From Eubacterium sp. (GTDB taxonomy: Bacteria > Bacillota > Clostridia > Lachnospirales > Lachnospiraceae): 41,471 bases of DNA. How positions within the stretch are numbered: the stretch's first letter is position 1; every line of letters starts with the position of its first letter. The notes beneath the pieces are model-generated. The model did not search any database and was not told the DNA's origin. It saw nothing but the letters and a program-made list of their open reading frames with translations. Shown here in pieces: positions 10,122-19,188 of this stretch. Made by a program: the position numbers and the translations under genes. The stretch lies in assembly GCA_022769325.1 (NCBI GenBank), contig JALEKC010000042.1:1-41471 (forward strand), in the 5' to 3' direction.

Positions 10122-12308
10122 CTACTCCAAAAAAGTCACCGTAATTTTCTTCACATAGATACCGCATGTGATATCATCATCATTATGTTTTGATTTGAAT
10201 ACATCATCCGTATTAAAGAAGAGCCAGTTTACACCTTCGCCTTTGTGCTCATTGGTGGTAGTTTTCAAATTCGTATCAAATTCCACAACACCGGACTCCT
10301 GATTCTCTAATTTTGCCTTTTCTTTGCCATTTACTTTAATCTTGGTAACACCTTTTTTCTTGCCGCCTTCGTATTCAACCATAATATGCGCCTTTTTTGC
10401 ACCACCGGACAAAATCCGAACCACACTTTGACCGGAAGTCCAGGTTCCGTCATCGCCGAAATCAGTCTCATTCCATCCACTGTGGGCAAATTTCTTTCCA
10501 AGACCCTGATCAGAAAAATCAAGTTCCACATAAGGACTTTCTGCGCTCAAATAAACATCTCGATAAGGCTGAACCCCCTCGATTGGTTTCTTGGATGCCA
10601 GAATCTTATTATCTACTTCATAGAAATTTGCCACTCCTTTATATTTATGAGCACTTCGATAGTCCACAATATAAAGGGTATTCTCATCTAAGGTGCCATT
10701 TAGAAATTGCTTTTTAATTTCTTTATTCTCTTTCTCTACCAGACTATACTTGATAAATCGGGACATGTAAAAATAATTGACATCCATTCCTTCCACCATG
10801 GATGCTTTAGTTCCCACCTGCATCATCTGGTACAAACCATATCCTACCACCGGATAGTAAACAATATGCTTATAATTTTTAAGTTGGGTATCCCAAAACG
10901 GATTCTGAACCATGCTATTTTCTTCTACCGGCTCAGATGTATATTGTTTATGAATCTGAGAAATTGGTTTTGCCAGATCCATCAATTGCAAACAAAGGCA
11001 CAATGCCACCACAATAGTACAAACCTTTTTATTGCGAATCATACGGGCTGTCATATACAAGCCGAAAATCATTGCCATATACATAATAACCCAGATAAAA
11101 CGGCCGGAGGAACGAACTATGGCAAGTAAATCATAGCAAAATTGTGGCAGATAAACCTGAATAATTATATGTTTTCCCACGTAGACCCAAGTTGTAACAG
11201 CAAGACAGCCAAACACGGTAACTACGATAAACAAAGAGATAAGACCGGCCGCATGATTTTTCGCAAATTGCTTCAAGCGAATCCAACATTTATGCTCTTT
11301 ATGCATTTGAACCATACGACGAATCAATAGGATAATGCCAATGAGACACAATACAATCATTCCCAGTCCAAGATAAGCAAATCCTTCGTATTGACCACTT
11401 CTCATTCCCATTCCGGAAAAGAAAGAGGAATATTCATAAGGATTAATCAAAGCATTCAGATTGGCTGAGTACAAACCAAATCCATTGCTTCCGGAATCCA
11501 GCACGTCCGTAAATCCACCCACAACAAAAAATGCTGCTACAAAGGATAGGGCAAAGCTTCCAAAAACGATAAATACACGTTTCCATTTACGCTCTTCCAA
11601 AAGAGTATGAAGGAGATATCCGCACATCAATCCTCCAACAATAAAAATAATATACATTTGAATCAATACACAAAGCACTCCCAGGATGGAAAATGCAAGG
11701 GCAGCTTTCCATATCTTTTGGAAACGTTCCCGGTACATCCAAATGGCAATAGGTGCCAGAATCAAAAAATGGGCTGCCAACGATGTATGACGTGAATTCT
11801 GTGTCAGAAGACCAAACATACGCTGTAAAACCGGCGTTGACAAAATAAAGAATACACTTCCTAAAGCAGCATACACTTTATTTTTTCTTATCTTTGCCAC
11901 AATCAGTGCTGCGAAACCACCATTGAGCATATAACACATCAATCCAAATAAACCAAAATATTGGAAAGTCTCCGGCAAAATTGGTGATAACAGTTTAAAG
12001 AAAATAGCAAAAAGTGGGATGGAGTCCGTATATAGTACACTTACCATATAAGGATGGGTCAAGCCGTCATGGCAACCAATCGGAAAAGTCCAGGCAGCAT
12101 CCCGATAATATTTCCATCCAATATAATGTTGTTGCAAATCTTTTCCCGTAAGGAGCCATGCATCATTTGTCACATTTAATACACCAAATCCATAAATTGC
12201 CACAAATAATACAGCACCAATCAAAGCACCAATTAAAAAGTACCATTTCAAGCTGTCCGGATTTTTCACCTTGACTTTCATTTCTTTCATTTGTCTCTCT
12301 TTCTTCAT
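10122..12308 (-). CDS. Large membrane protein resembling the DUF6311 group, with C-terminal outside domain
   Basis: This 728-residue protein has many membrane helices from about residue 22 to 438, then about 290 soluble residues presumably outside the cell. The first outer loop DLQQHYIGWKYYRD...WTFPIG...YTDSIPLFAIFFK resembles what I recall of DUF6311 membrane proteins, a group of presumed GT-C transferases. The last 120 residues look like a beta-sandwich (YVELDFSDQG, then HSGWNETDFGDDGTWTSG), a type often fused to such transferases. It starts only three bases after the GtrB-like stop, so it is translationally linked to that gene. The start may lie a few codons further in, because several Met codons cluster there. 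Confidence 0.75.
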   Translation of the reverse strand: MKKERQMKEMKVKVKNPDSLKWYFLIGALIGAVLFVAIYGFGVLNVTNDAWLLTGKDLQQHYIGWKYYRDAAWTFPIGCHDGLTHPYMVSVLYTDSIPLFAIFFKLLSPILPETFQYFGLFGLMCYMLNGGFAALIVAKIRKNKVYAALGSVFFILSTPVLQRMFGLLTQNSRHTSLAAHFLILAPIAIWMYRERFQKIWKAALAFSILGVLCVLIQMYIIFIVGGLMCGYLLHTLLEERKWKRVFIVFGSFALSFVAAFFVVGGFTDVLDSGSNGFGLYSANLNALINPYEYSSFFSGMGMRSGQYEGFAYLGLGMIVLCLIGIILLIRRMVQMHKEHKCWIRLKQFAKNHAAGLISLFIVVTVFGCLAVTTWVYVGKHIIIQVYLPQFCYDLLAIVRSSGRFIWVIMYMAMIFGLYMTARMIRNKKVCTIVVALCLCLQLMDLAKPISQIHKQYTSEPVEENSMVQNPFWDTQLKNYKHIVYYPVVGYGLYQMMQVGTKASMVEGMDVNYFYMSRFIKYSLVEKENKEIKKQFLNGTLDENTLYIVDYRSAHKYKGVANFYEVDNKILASKKPIEGVQPYRDVYLSAESPYVELDFSDQGLGKKFAHSGWNETDFGDDGTWTSGQSVVRILSGGAKKAHIMVEYEGGKKKGVTKIKVNGKEKAKLENQESGVVEFDTNLKTTTNEHKGEGVNWLFFNTDDVFKSKHNDDDITCGIYVKKITVTFLE

Positions 12309-12311
12309 ACC

Positions 12312-13274
12312 TTATTCACTATCTCCTACTTCTTTGTCATCAAAATTTAACCGTTCTTCTTCAATTACAAGAGGGCGGTGAGTCACACGTGAATTAATAT
12401 TCATAATATACTCTCCCAATAATCCAATAAAGAATAATTGAATGGACCCAAATATAAATATTCCCAAAAGAATAGGTGTCATACCTGCCACAAACCGATC
12501 CCAAAATATCAGTTTCATAATCAAATACACCAATGCCACTACAACACTGATTCCAGATAAAATAAATCCGGCTATGGTGGCAATACGCATACCTACTTTG
12601 GTATAAGAGGTGAACCCGAGCATGGCAGCATCATACAAACTATACCAGTTGTTGTGTGTTTTACCGGCGCGTCTTTTTTCCTGTTGATACTCAATATCTT
12701 TTCTTTTATATCCAAGTTCTGCCACAATTCCACGCAGGAAAGGAGTAGGATCATCTAATCCTTTCAAAACTTCGATAAATCCTCTGTCATACAATCCAAA
12801 TCCTGTAAAGTGCTCGATTTGTTCCACACTTGACATTTTCTTGATGAGTTTGTAATAACAACTTCTCAAGAAATACATAATTTTATTTTCTTTACTCTTG
12901 GATTTTATACCAATTACAATTTTGTTGCCGGCTTCCCACTCAGCCACAAACTTCGGAATCATATTGATTGGATCCTGAAAATCTGCACACATTAAAATCA
13001 CGCATTCCCCGGTTGTCTGCATCAAGCCATAATAAGGGGAATTGAATTGTCCAAAATTCTTTGCATTAAAAATTGCCTTAATCTGCGAATCTTTTTTACA
13101 TAACATACGAATCTTGTCTCTTGTAGTATCTGTAGAATCGTTGTCTATAAAAACAATCTCATACTCATATTGAGGAAGGCTTTTCTCAAACTCCGCAACA
13201 ATTGCTTCACTTAATGGCACAACATTTTCTTCCTCATTATAAGTCGGTATCAATACACTAATTCGTTTTTTCAT
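12312..13274 (-). CDS. GtrB-like GT2 glycosyltransferase with two C-terminal membrane helices
   Basis: This 320-residue protein has an N-terminal GT-A domain (ISVLIPTYNEEENV; VFIDNDSTDTT; MCADFQDP as the DxD region) and two hydrophobic helices near residues 228-285. This is the architecture of GtrB/ArnC/DPM-type polyprenyl-phosphate glycosyltransferases. The start was placed at 13274: GGAG lies six bases upstream, and the resulting ATGA overlaps the SDR stop by four bases, whereas the earlier in-frame ATG lacks a good site. The tight coupling to the SDR gene suggests that its donor is the CDP-sugar made by the upstream pathway. That link is inference. Confidence 0.88.
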   Translation of the reverse strand: MKKRISVLIPTYNEEENVVPLSEAIVAEFEKSLPQYEYEIVFIDNDSTDTTRDKIRMLCKKDSQIKAIFNAKNFGQFNSPYYGLMQTTGECVILMCADFQDPINMIPKFVAEWEAGNKIVIGIKSKSKENKIMYFLRSCYYKLIKKMSSVEQIEHFTGFGLYDRGFIEVLKGLDDPTPFLRGIVAELGYKRKDIEYQQEKRRAGKTHNNWYSLYDAAMLGFTSYTKVGMRIATIAGFILSGISVVVALVYLIMKLIFWDRFVAGMTPILLGIFIFGSIQLFFIGLLGEYIMNINSRVTHRPLVIEEERLNFDDKEVGDSE

Positions 13275-14191
13275 GATTTTCTCCATTTCTTTTCAAGAAT
13301 TTCCCGGATTCCATCGGCAAATTCTGTCTTCGCTTGCCATTCCAGCTGTGTCTGTATTTTTGTTACATCCGGCCGCAAATGAACCGGACCTGCACTTCCA
13401 TAAGGGACTGCCCCAAAGGCAATTTCTGAATCGGAATGTAAAATTTCTTTCATTTCCAGCACAAAATCTTTCAATGGTCGAATTTTCCCGGATGCCACAT
13501 TATAAATGCCCTCCTCTGCCTTTGCCAGAGAAAATTTTGCCAGGGCCTCTGCCACATCCCGGATATAGATGTAATCCCAATCCTGACTACACTCTGTCAA
13601 TGCCAGTTTTTCATTCTTTCGCATTTTCGCCAGAGAAGACATAATCAAAGTACCCTCATAGTCTTCCGGACCAAAGACACTGAAAATTCGAACCCAGTAT
13701 AATTTCACAGGGGTGCCACGAAAATATTCTTTCAATGCTTCATAAGTCTGCTTTTTCATTCTGCCATAAGCTGTGTTGGGCTTGGCTTCATCCGATTCCG
13801 ACACCGTATCACTTACAAACCCATATTCTGCCTGCGAACCACTTCCCAAAAACATCTTGGCATGCATCTCTTGGGCTGCTTTTGCTGCCTGCAGGGACGC
13901 CTCATAATTTTCCCGCTGTTTGTTTTCATCGTCGCGAGAATCTCCTCTGGTACCATTCCAGGCAAGATGATAAAAACCATCCACGTCACAACCAATCAAA
14001 GAAGGTAATTTGTCCACTTCTGCCATATCAAGTTCTACGATTTTAACCCGCGCATCCTCGGGCACGCGATTTCGATTTGCAGAATGTGGTCGTATGACGG
14101 CATATATTTCTGTCTCTTTATCTTCCAATAATTTTTGTATCAAATAGGTTCCGATAAAACTCGAAGCACCGGTTACAACAATCCGCTTCAT
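13271..14191 (-). CDS. Extended SDR: NAD-dependent epimerase/reductase for a CDP-ketosugar
   Basis: This 306-residue extended SDR has TGASSFIGTYLIQKL at the N-terminus, GSGSQAEYG as the catalytic Ser region and AYGRMKK (YxxxK). DWDYIYIRDVAEA is typical of NDP-sugar reductases. It resembles the CDP-abequose/paratose synthase group and YerF-like reductases, which reduce ketones on CDP-3,6-dideoxy sugars. It is coupled by four-base ATGA overlaps to the transketolase C-half upstream and the GtrB-like gene downstream. Reduction of C-4, or of a ketone on a newly added two-carbon branch, are both possible. The product stereochemistry cannot be read from sequence. Confidence 0.83.
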   Translation of the reverse strand: MKRIVVTGASSFIGTYLIQKLLEDKETEIYAVIRPHSANRNRVPEDARVKIVELDMAEVDKLPSLIGCDVDGFYHLAWNGTRGDSRDDENKQRENYEASLQAAKAAQEMHAKMFLGSGSQAEYGFVSDTVSESDEAKPNTAYGRMKKQTYEALKEYFRGTPVKLYWVRIFSVFGPEDYEGTLIMSSLAKMRKNEKLALTECSQDWDYIYIRDVAEALAKFSLAKAEEGIYNVASGKIRPLKDFVLEMKEILHSDSEIAFGAVPYGSAGPVHLRPDVTKIQTQLEWQAKTEFADGIREILEKKWRKS

Positions 14192-15108
14192 CCCACTATC
14201 TCCCTTACTTTTTTAACAATGTCTTCTGCCACCATATGATAGTATTCACGCAAAAATCTCTGGCTTCCCACAATGGTTGTATATTCATCCTGCAGTCCCA
14301 TGCGGTATACACTGGCTCTCTCTCCTGACAGAGATGCCACAACTTCTGAAATTGCTCCGCCAAAGCCACCGACTACAGTATGCTCCTCAATTGTGACAAT
14401 CACTTGGTATTTTTTTGCAATTTCTTTTACTTTTTCTTCTGCCAAAGGTTTGATGCTGACAAAATCATACAATCCTACCTGAATTCCCTCTTCATTCAAT
14501 TGCTCACAGGCGATTTTGGCTTCTTCCAAAAGAGAGCCGGTGGCCAGCAATGCCACGTTTTCTCCCTCCTGCAAAGATATCACAGGCTGAAATCCCTGGA
14601 TTTTCTCATGATCATATAATTCATTTTCTCCCCCTTTTCCCAAGCGAATATACCCAGGTCCCTCGGTGGCATACGCTTCGCGAATTACCTCTACGGCTTC
14701 CATAGGATCCGATGGTGAGTATACTGTCATATTGGGCAGAGAGCGCATAATCGAAAGGTCTTCCGTGGCATGATGGCTCATTCCCAGCTGTCCGTAGGCA
14801 AAACCGCCTCCTACCACGATAATTTTTACATTGGCATTATGATAGCAAATATCATTTCTTACCTGCTCTAAGCAACGGATTCCCGGGAAATTTCCAATGG
14901 AATAAACATATACTTTTTTCCCTTCCAAAGCAAGTCCCGCTGCCACACTTGCCATATTTTGCTCGCAAATTCCGGCATTTATAAACTGATCCGGCAAGGT
15001 CTCCATAAACTCATTGAGCACACCAAACCCCAAATCTCCGGCAATCAACATAATATCCTTATCTTTTTTTGCCAGAGCCGTCAATTCATTGATTAAATGA
15101 TTTCTCAC
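14188..15108 (-). CDS. Transketolase-like protein, C-terminal (pyrimidine-binding) subunit
   Basis: This 306-residue protein holds the pyrimidine-binding and C-terminal domains of a split transketolase. GICEQNM near residue 49 supplies the conserved Glu that activates thiamine diphosphate, and a transketolase C-terminal domain follows from about residue 185. It forms a pair with the gene just upstream (four-base overlap), and together they make one full enzyme. Split transketolases in central metabolism lie with pentose-phosphate genes; this pair lies between rfbH and an SDR in a sugar-nucleotide operon. That suggests two-carbon transfer onto the CDP-ketosugar. The substrate is inference. Confidence 0.88.
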   Translation of the reverse strand: MRNHLINELTALAKKDKDIMLIAGDLGFGVLNEFMETLPDQFINAGICEQNMASVAAGLALEGKKVYVYSIGNFPGIRCLEQVRNDICYHNANVKIIVVGGGFAYGQLGMSHHATEDLSIMRSLPNMTVYSPSDPMEAVEVIREAYATEGPGYIRLGKGGENELYDHEKIQGFQPVISLQEGENVALLATGSLLEEAKIACEQLNEEGIQVGLYDFVSIKPLAEEKVKEIAKKYQVIVTIEEHTVVGGFGGAISEVVASLSGERASVYRMGLQDEYTTIVGSQRFLREYYHMVAEDIVKKVREIVG

Positions 15109-15914
15109 AGAGACTCACCTCCCAACTCTTCCATTGCCTGCTCATAAGCTTCTCCCTGTGGGTCTCGGTAATGCCACAAAAGAGTGTCTTCCATAAAGGA
15201 AACACCTTTCCCCTTTACGGTATTGGCAATAATCACATTTGGTCTGTCGGTTGACAATCTCGAAAAAGCATCCCTTAACTGGTCATGGTCATTTCCGTCT
15301 TTTACATCTATCACATTCCAGCCAAAGGCTTCCCAGCGTCTTGGCAAGTCCGTAAAGGCAATAACATCTTCACACCGTCCAAGAGCCTGCCATTTGTTAT
15401 GATCAATAATAACTGTAAAATTACCCAATTTTTGCTTGTTTGCCAAAAGGGCCATCTCCCAGATTTCTCCTTCTTCACATTCTCCGTCTCCGATAATGGC
15501 AAAAACACGGCTTGGGCTTTGACTGCGCTGCAACGCAATTGCCATACCGCATGCCATACCGGCACCATGTCCCAGACTTCCGGTGGAAACTTCAACCCCC
15601 GGCACTCCTTTACTGGAGACGTGGCCGGAATATACACTGCCATCGGTATAATATTTTTTCAACTCGGAACGGTCGAAGAAACCACATTCTGCAAGCGCTG
15701 TATAGATTGCAACTCCTGCATGTCCTTTACTCAGAATCAAACGGTCTCTCGTTTCCATTTTCGGATTTTTACAATCATAATTCATCACATCATGATAAAG
15801 CACTGCTACAATGTCAATAACAGACAATACGGCACCGATGTGTGCCGCATGACTGTTATGAATCATCTGAACAGTGTCTTTTCGCATTGCCAAAGCAAGT
15901 TCTTCACTGGTCAT
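15105..15914 (-). CDS. Transketolase-like protein, N-terminal (diphosphate-binding) subunit
   Basis: This 269-residue subunit carries the thiamine-diphosphate motif from GDGECEEGE (residues 142-150) to DHN (171-173), plus His residues of the transketolase N-terminal domain (SHAAHIG near 25, SKGHAG near 65, GSLGHG near 116). It lacks the pyrimidine domain, which is encoded by the next gene with an ATGA overlap. AAGGAAGAAG precedes the ATG. It follows rfbH by 16 bases. Full transketolases are over 600 residues; the two halves here sum to 575, a normal size for the split form. The partner and cofactor follow from the family; the role in surface sugar synthesis comes from position. Confidence 0.88.
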   Translation of the reverse strand: MTSEELALAMRKDTVQMIHNSHAAHIGAVLSVIDIVAVLYHDVMNYDCKNPKMETRDRLILSKGHAGVAIYTALAECGFFDRSELKKYYTDGSVYSGHVSSKGVPGVEVSTGSLGHGAGMACGMAIALQRSQSPSRVFAIIGDGECEEGEIWEMALLANKQKLGNFTVIIDHNKWQALGRCEDVIAFTDLPRRWEAFGWNVIDVKDGNDHDQLRDAFSRLSTDRPNVIIANTVKGKGVSFMEDTLLWHYRDPQGEAYEQAMEELGGESL

Positions 15915-15930
15915 ATGCTTCTTCCTTCCT

Positions 15931-17268
15931 TTATTTTACAGCTTCTTTAATAACTTTTGCCATGTAATCAATTTTTTCATCGGTCATACCCGGATATACA
16001 CCAAGCCAGAATGTATCTTTCATGATACGGTCTGTCACAGCCAGGTCACCTACCACACGATATCCCTTTCCGGAAGCTCGCATTTCATCAAAACATGGCT
16101 GTTTCACAATATTTCCGGCAAAGAGCATACGTGTCTGTACACCATGGTCTTCAATATATTGAACCACTTTATTTTTGTCCACTCCTTCACGACATGTCAG
16201 CAAGAATCCAAACCAGCTTGGTTTTGAATTTGGACATGGCTCCGGAAGAATCAACTTATCTTCCACTTCTTCCAAAGCAGCACGAAGACGATCAAAATTA
16301 TGTCTTCTCTTTTCCACAAATGTAGGGAATTTTGCCAACTGTGCACATCCTACAGCAGCCTGCATGTCTGTAGCTTTCAAATTGTATCCAAAATGGGAGT
16401 AAACATATTTGTGGTCATATCCCAATGGAAGTTCTCCATATTGTTTATCAAAACGATGTCCGCACATATTGTCTCTTCCGGATGGGCAGACACAATCTCT
16501 TCCCCAGTCACGCAGGGAACGAACGGCTTTATGAATCAACGGATTGTCGGTATAAACAGCTCCTCCTTCACCCATTGTCATATGATGTGGCGGATAGAAA
16601 CTGGAGGTTCCTACATCTCCGATGGTTCCCGTAAATTTTTCTTCTCCATTGATGGTATATTTTGAACCAAGAGCATCACAGTTATCCTCTACAAGCCATA
16701 AATTGTGCTTGTCACAGAATTCTTTGATGGTGCCAAGATCCCATGGATTTCCCAAAGTATGGGCAATCATAACTGCTTTTGTCTTTTCAGAAAGTGCTTC
16801 TTCCAACATGGACGCATCCATATTATACTGTGGGATTGTCATATCTACAAATACCGGTACTGCTCCATATTGAATAATAGGAGCAATGGTGGTAGGGAAT
16901 CCTGCTGCCACTGTGATTACTTCATCTCCCGGAAGAATTCTGCGCTCTCCCATAAGTGGGGATGTCAATGCCATAAATGCCAGCAGATTCGCAGAAGAAC
17001 CGGAATTCACAAGGGAACAATGTTTGATTCCAAGATATTCTGCAAATTCTTTTTCAAATTGATCCGTATAACGACCGGATGTCAACCAGAATTCCAACGA
17101 ACTGTCCACCAAGTTTACCATTTCCTCGTGTCCATAATAACGGGATGCATATGGGATACGATCTCCCTCTTCAAATGGTTTTTCCTGATTATGATATTTA
17201 TCACAATACTCTTTTACCATTTCCAAAATACTTTCTCTTGCCTGCTGCTCATTTTGATTTTCAAACAT
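15931..17268 (-). CDS. rfbH: CDP-4-keto-6-deoxy-D-glucose 3-dehydrase (E1)
   Basis: This 445-residue aminotransferase-fold enzyme replaces the PLP-binding Lys with His (FYPPHHMTMGEGG, His 228-229), the hallmark of the PMP-dependent dehydrase E1 (RfbH/DdhC/AscC). The cysteines needed for its iron-sulfur cluster are present: Cys197, then Cys259, Cys261 and Cys269 spaced C-x-C-x7-C. It removes the C-3 hydroxyl of CDP-4-keto-6-deoxyglucose, using an E3-type reductase that is not encoded in this window. It follows rfbG in the operon. A ribosome site AAAGGACG precedes the ATG. The product, a CDP-4-keto-3,6-dideoxyhexose, is the likely substrate of the next genes. Confidence 0.95.
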   Translation of the reverse strand: MFENQNEQQARESILEMVKEYCDKYHNQEKPFEEGDRIPYASRYYGHEEMVNLVDSSLEFWLTSGRYTDQFEKEFAEYLGIKHCSLVNSGSSANLLAFMALTSPLMGERRILPGDEVITVAAGFPTTIAPIIQYGAVPVFVDMTIPQYNMDASMLEEALSEKTKAVMIAHTLGNPWDLGTIKEFCDKHNLWLVEDNCDALGSKYTINGEEKFTGTIGDVGTSSFYPPHHMTMGEGGAVYTDNPLIHKAVRSLRDWGRDCVCPSGRDNMCGHRFDKQYGELPLGYDHKYVYSHFGYNLKATDMQAAVGCAQLAKFPTFVEKRRHNFDRLRAALEEVEDKLILPEPCPNSKPSWFGFLLTCREGVDKNKVVQYIEDHGVQTRMLFAGNIVKQPCFDEMRASGKGYRVVGDLAVTDRIMKDTFWLGVYPGMTDEKIDYMAKVIKEAVK

Positions 17269-17294
17269 AACTTTCGTCCTTTCTCGCTTATCTT

Positions 17295-18347
17295 TTATTC
17301 ACTTAAAAATTCCTGAATCTGCTGATTCATCACTTCTGCCACATTTTCACCGGCAAAATATGCCTTTGTCCACTCCACGGTCTTGTCAAGAGCCTCTGAA
17401 ACCGTCCAACGTGGCTTCCAACCAAAGGTTGTTTTCAATTTAGAGCAATCCAGTTTTAAGAAATTGGCCTCATGAGGACCACCATCATACTGATTGACCC
17501 ATTTCATTCCTTCGCCCCATTTGGCAACAAATAAATCCACCAAATCTCCGGTTGTGACACAATCGGTCTCATCCGGTCCCACATTGTAATACCCCTGGTA
17601 TTTTGCATCCTCATATTGCTCTTTGGCAATCATCAAATATGCCATTACCGGTTCAAGTACATGCTGATATGGTCTTGTGGAAAATGGGTTACGAATGATA
17701 ATATCCTTTTTCTCCTTTGCTGCGCGAACACAATCCGGGATAATACGGTCATTGGCAAAATCTCCTCCACCAATAACATTTCCGGCACGGGCTGTGGATA
17801 CTGCAACTCCCATTTCATTGAAAAAGGAATTTTTATAACTATGAGTTACCAATTCGGAACAGGATTTACTATTGGAATACGGATCATAGCCGTCCAATGG
17901 CTCATTTTCACGATATCCCCATTCCCATTCTTTATTTTCATAAACTTTATCTGTGGTAACATTCAAAAAACTCTTCACACAAGGATTTTTTCTGACGCAT
18001 TCACAGATGTTTACCGTTCCCATAACATTTGTCTCGTAAGTGTATACCGGGTCTTTATAGGAATCTCTGACAATAGGCTGTGCTGCCAAATGAAATACAA
18101 TTTCCGGCTGTACTTCTTCAAATACTTTCGCCAGTTTTTCCAAATCCCGGATGTCACCGATTACGGAATTCATCTTATCTTCCACCTCTGCCATGGAAAA
18201 TAAATTCGGATTGGTAGGTGCTTCCAGAGAATATCCGGTAACCTGTGCCCCTGCCTGTACCAGTGTGCGGCACATCCAGCTTCCTTTGAATCCGGTATGA
18301 CCGGTAATCAGCACTTTTTTCCCTTTATAAAATGTCAAATCTTTCAT
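17295..18347 (-). CDS. rfbG: CDP-glucose 4,6-dehydratase
   Basis: This 350-residue extended SDR begins GKKVLITGHTGFKGSW, the N-terminus of CDP-glucose 4,6-dehydratases. It has VTTDKVYEN for the catalytic Thr and acidic residues, and YSNSKSCSE for YxxxK. It makes CDP-4-keto-6-deoxy-D-glucose. Flanked by rfbF and rfbH in the standard order, its assignment is secure. GGAGGATAATC precedes the ATG at 18347. The gene sits 26 bases after rfbF. The length is as usual for the family. Confidence 0.96.
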   Translation of the reverse strand: MKDLTFYKGKKVLITGHTGFKGSWMCRTLVQAGAQVTGYSLEAPTNPNLFSMAEVEDKMNSVIGDIRDLEKLAKVFEEVQPEIVFHLAAQPIVRDSYKDPVYTYETNVMGTVNICECVRKNPCVKSFLNVTTDKVYENKEWEWGYRENEPLDGYDPYSNSKSCSELVTHSYKNSFFNEMGVAVSTARAGNVIGGGDFANDRIIPDCVRAAKEKKDIIIRNPFSTRPYQHVLEPVMAYLMIAKEQYEDAKYQGYYNVGPDETDCVTTGDLVDLFVAKWGEGMKWVNQYDGGPHEANFLKLDCSKLKTTFGWKPRWTVSEALDKTVEWTKAYFAGENVAEVMNQQIQEFLSE

Positions 18348-18373
18348 GATTATCCTCCATTTGTCTCATTTAC

Positions 18374-19153
18374 TCAATCTTCCCAAACTTTCCATGGAGC
18401 TTTTCCGGAAGCCCAAAGTTCTTCCAGTTTTTCCTTCTCACGTTTGGTATCCATGCATTGCCAGAAACCATCATGTTTATAAGCTTTTAACTCGCCCATC
18501 TTTGCCACTTTTTCCAATGGTTCTTTTTCAAATACCGTAGTGTCCCCTTCAATCAAGTCAAAGATACCCGGCTCCAAAACCATATATCCGGCATTGATAC
18601 GGCTTCCATCCATTTTATTTTTTTCACGGAAATTCTCGATGAAACCTTCTTCATTGATATCCAACACGCCAAAACGCTGTTCCACATTAATGGCCGTCAA
18701 TGTCGCCATCTTTCCATGGTCTTTATGGAATTTCAACAGTTCTGCAATATTAACATCGGACACACCATCACCATACGTAAGCATGAACGTCTCATCGCCT
18801 ACATATTTCTGAACTCGTTTTACACGTCCTCCGGTCATGGTATCCAACCCGGTATCTACCAAAGTTACTTTCCAAGGCTCTGCCACATTGTTATGAACCG
18901 TCATCTTATTTCCATCGGTAAAATCAAACGTAATATCACTATTGTGCAAATAATAATCATTAAAATATTCTTTGATTACATGCTGTTTATAACCACAGCA
19001 GATTACAAATTCATTAATTCCATAATGAGAATATTCTTTCATAATATGCCACAAGATTGGTTTTTCTCCGATGGCAATCATCGGTTTGGGCTTCAAGTGG
19101 CTTTCCTCACTAATTCTCGTTCCGTATCCTCCTGCTAGAATAACTGCTTTCAT
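18374..19153 (-). CDS. rfbF: Glucose-1-phosphate cytidylyltransferase
   Basis: This 259-residue nucleotidyltransferase starts MKAVILAGGYGTRISEES, followed by KPKPMIAIGEKPILWHIM, and carries LTYGDGVSDVN as the metal-binding aspartate region. All are typical of RfbF/DdhA, which makes CDP-glucose from CTP and glucose-1-P. It is the first enzyme of the CDP-dideoxyhexose branch and is followed by rfbG and rfbH. AAAAGGAGAGAAAT precedes the ATG. The glucose-1-P could come from the mutase at the end of the same operon. Confidence 0.96.
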   Translation of the reverse strand: MKAVILAGGYGTRISEESHLKPKPMIAIGEKPILWHIMKEYSHYGINEFVICCGYKQHVIKEYFNDYYLHNSDITFDFTDGNKMTVHNNVAEPWKVTLVDTGLDTMTGGRVKRVQKYVGDETFMLTYGDGVSDVNIAELLKFHKDHGKMATLTAINVEQRFGVLDINEEGFIENFREKNKMDGSRINAGYMVLEPGIFDLIEGDTTVFEKEPLEKVAKMGELKAYKHDGFWQCMDTKREKEKLEELWASGKAPWKVWED

Positions 19154-19188
19154 ATTTCTCTCCTTTTCCGCGCAAGCTCACGCATGTA

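Noticed and set aside
15285-15950. 221-residue plus-strand open frame
   Set aside because: It lies opposite the transketolase N-half, whose motifs are clear; its composition is typical of a reverse-strand shadow.
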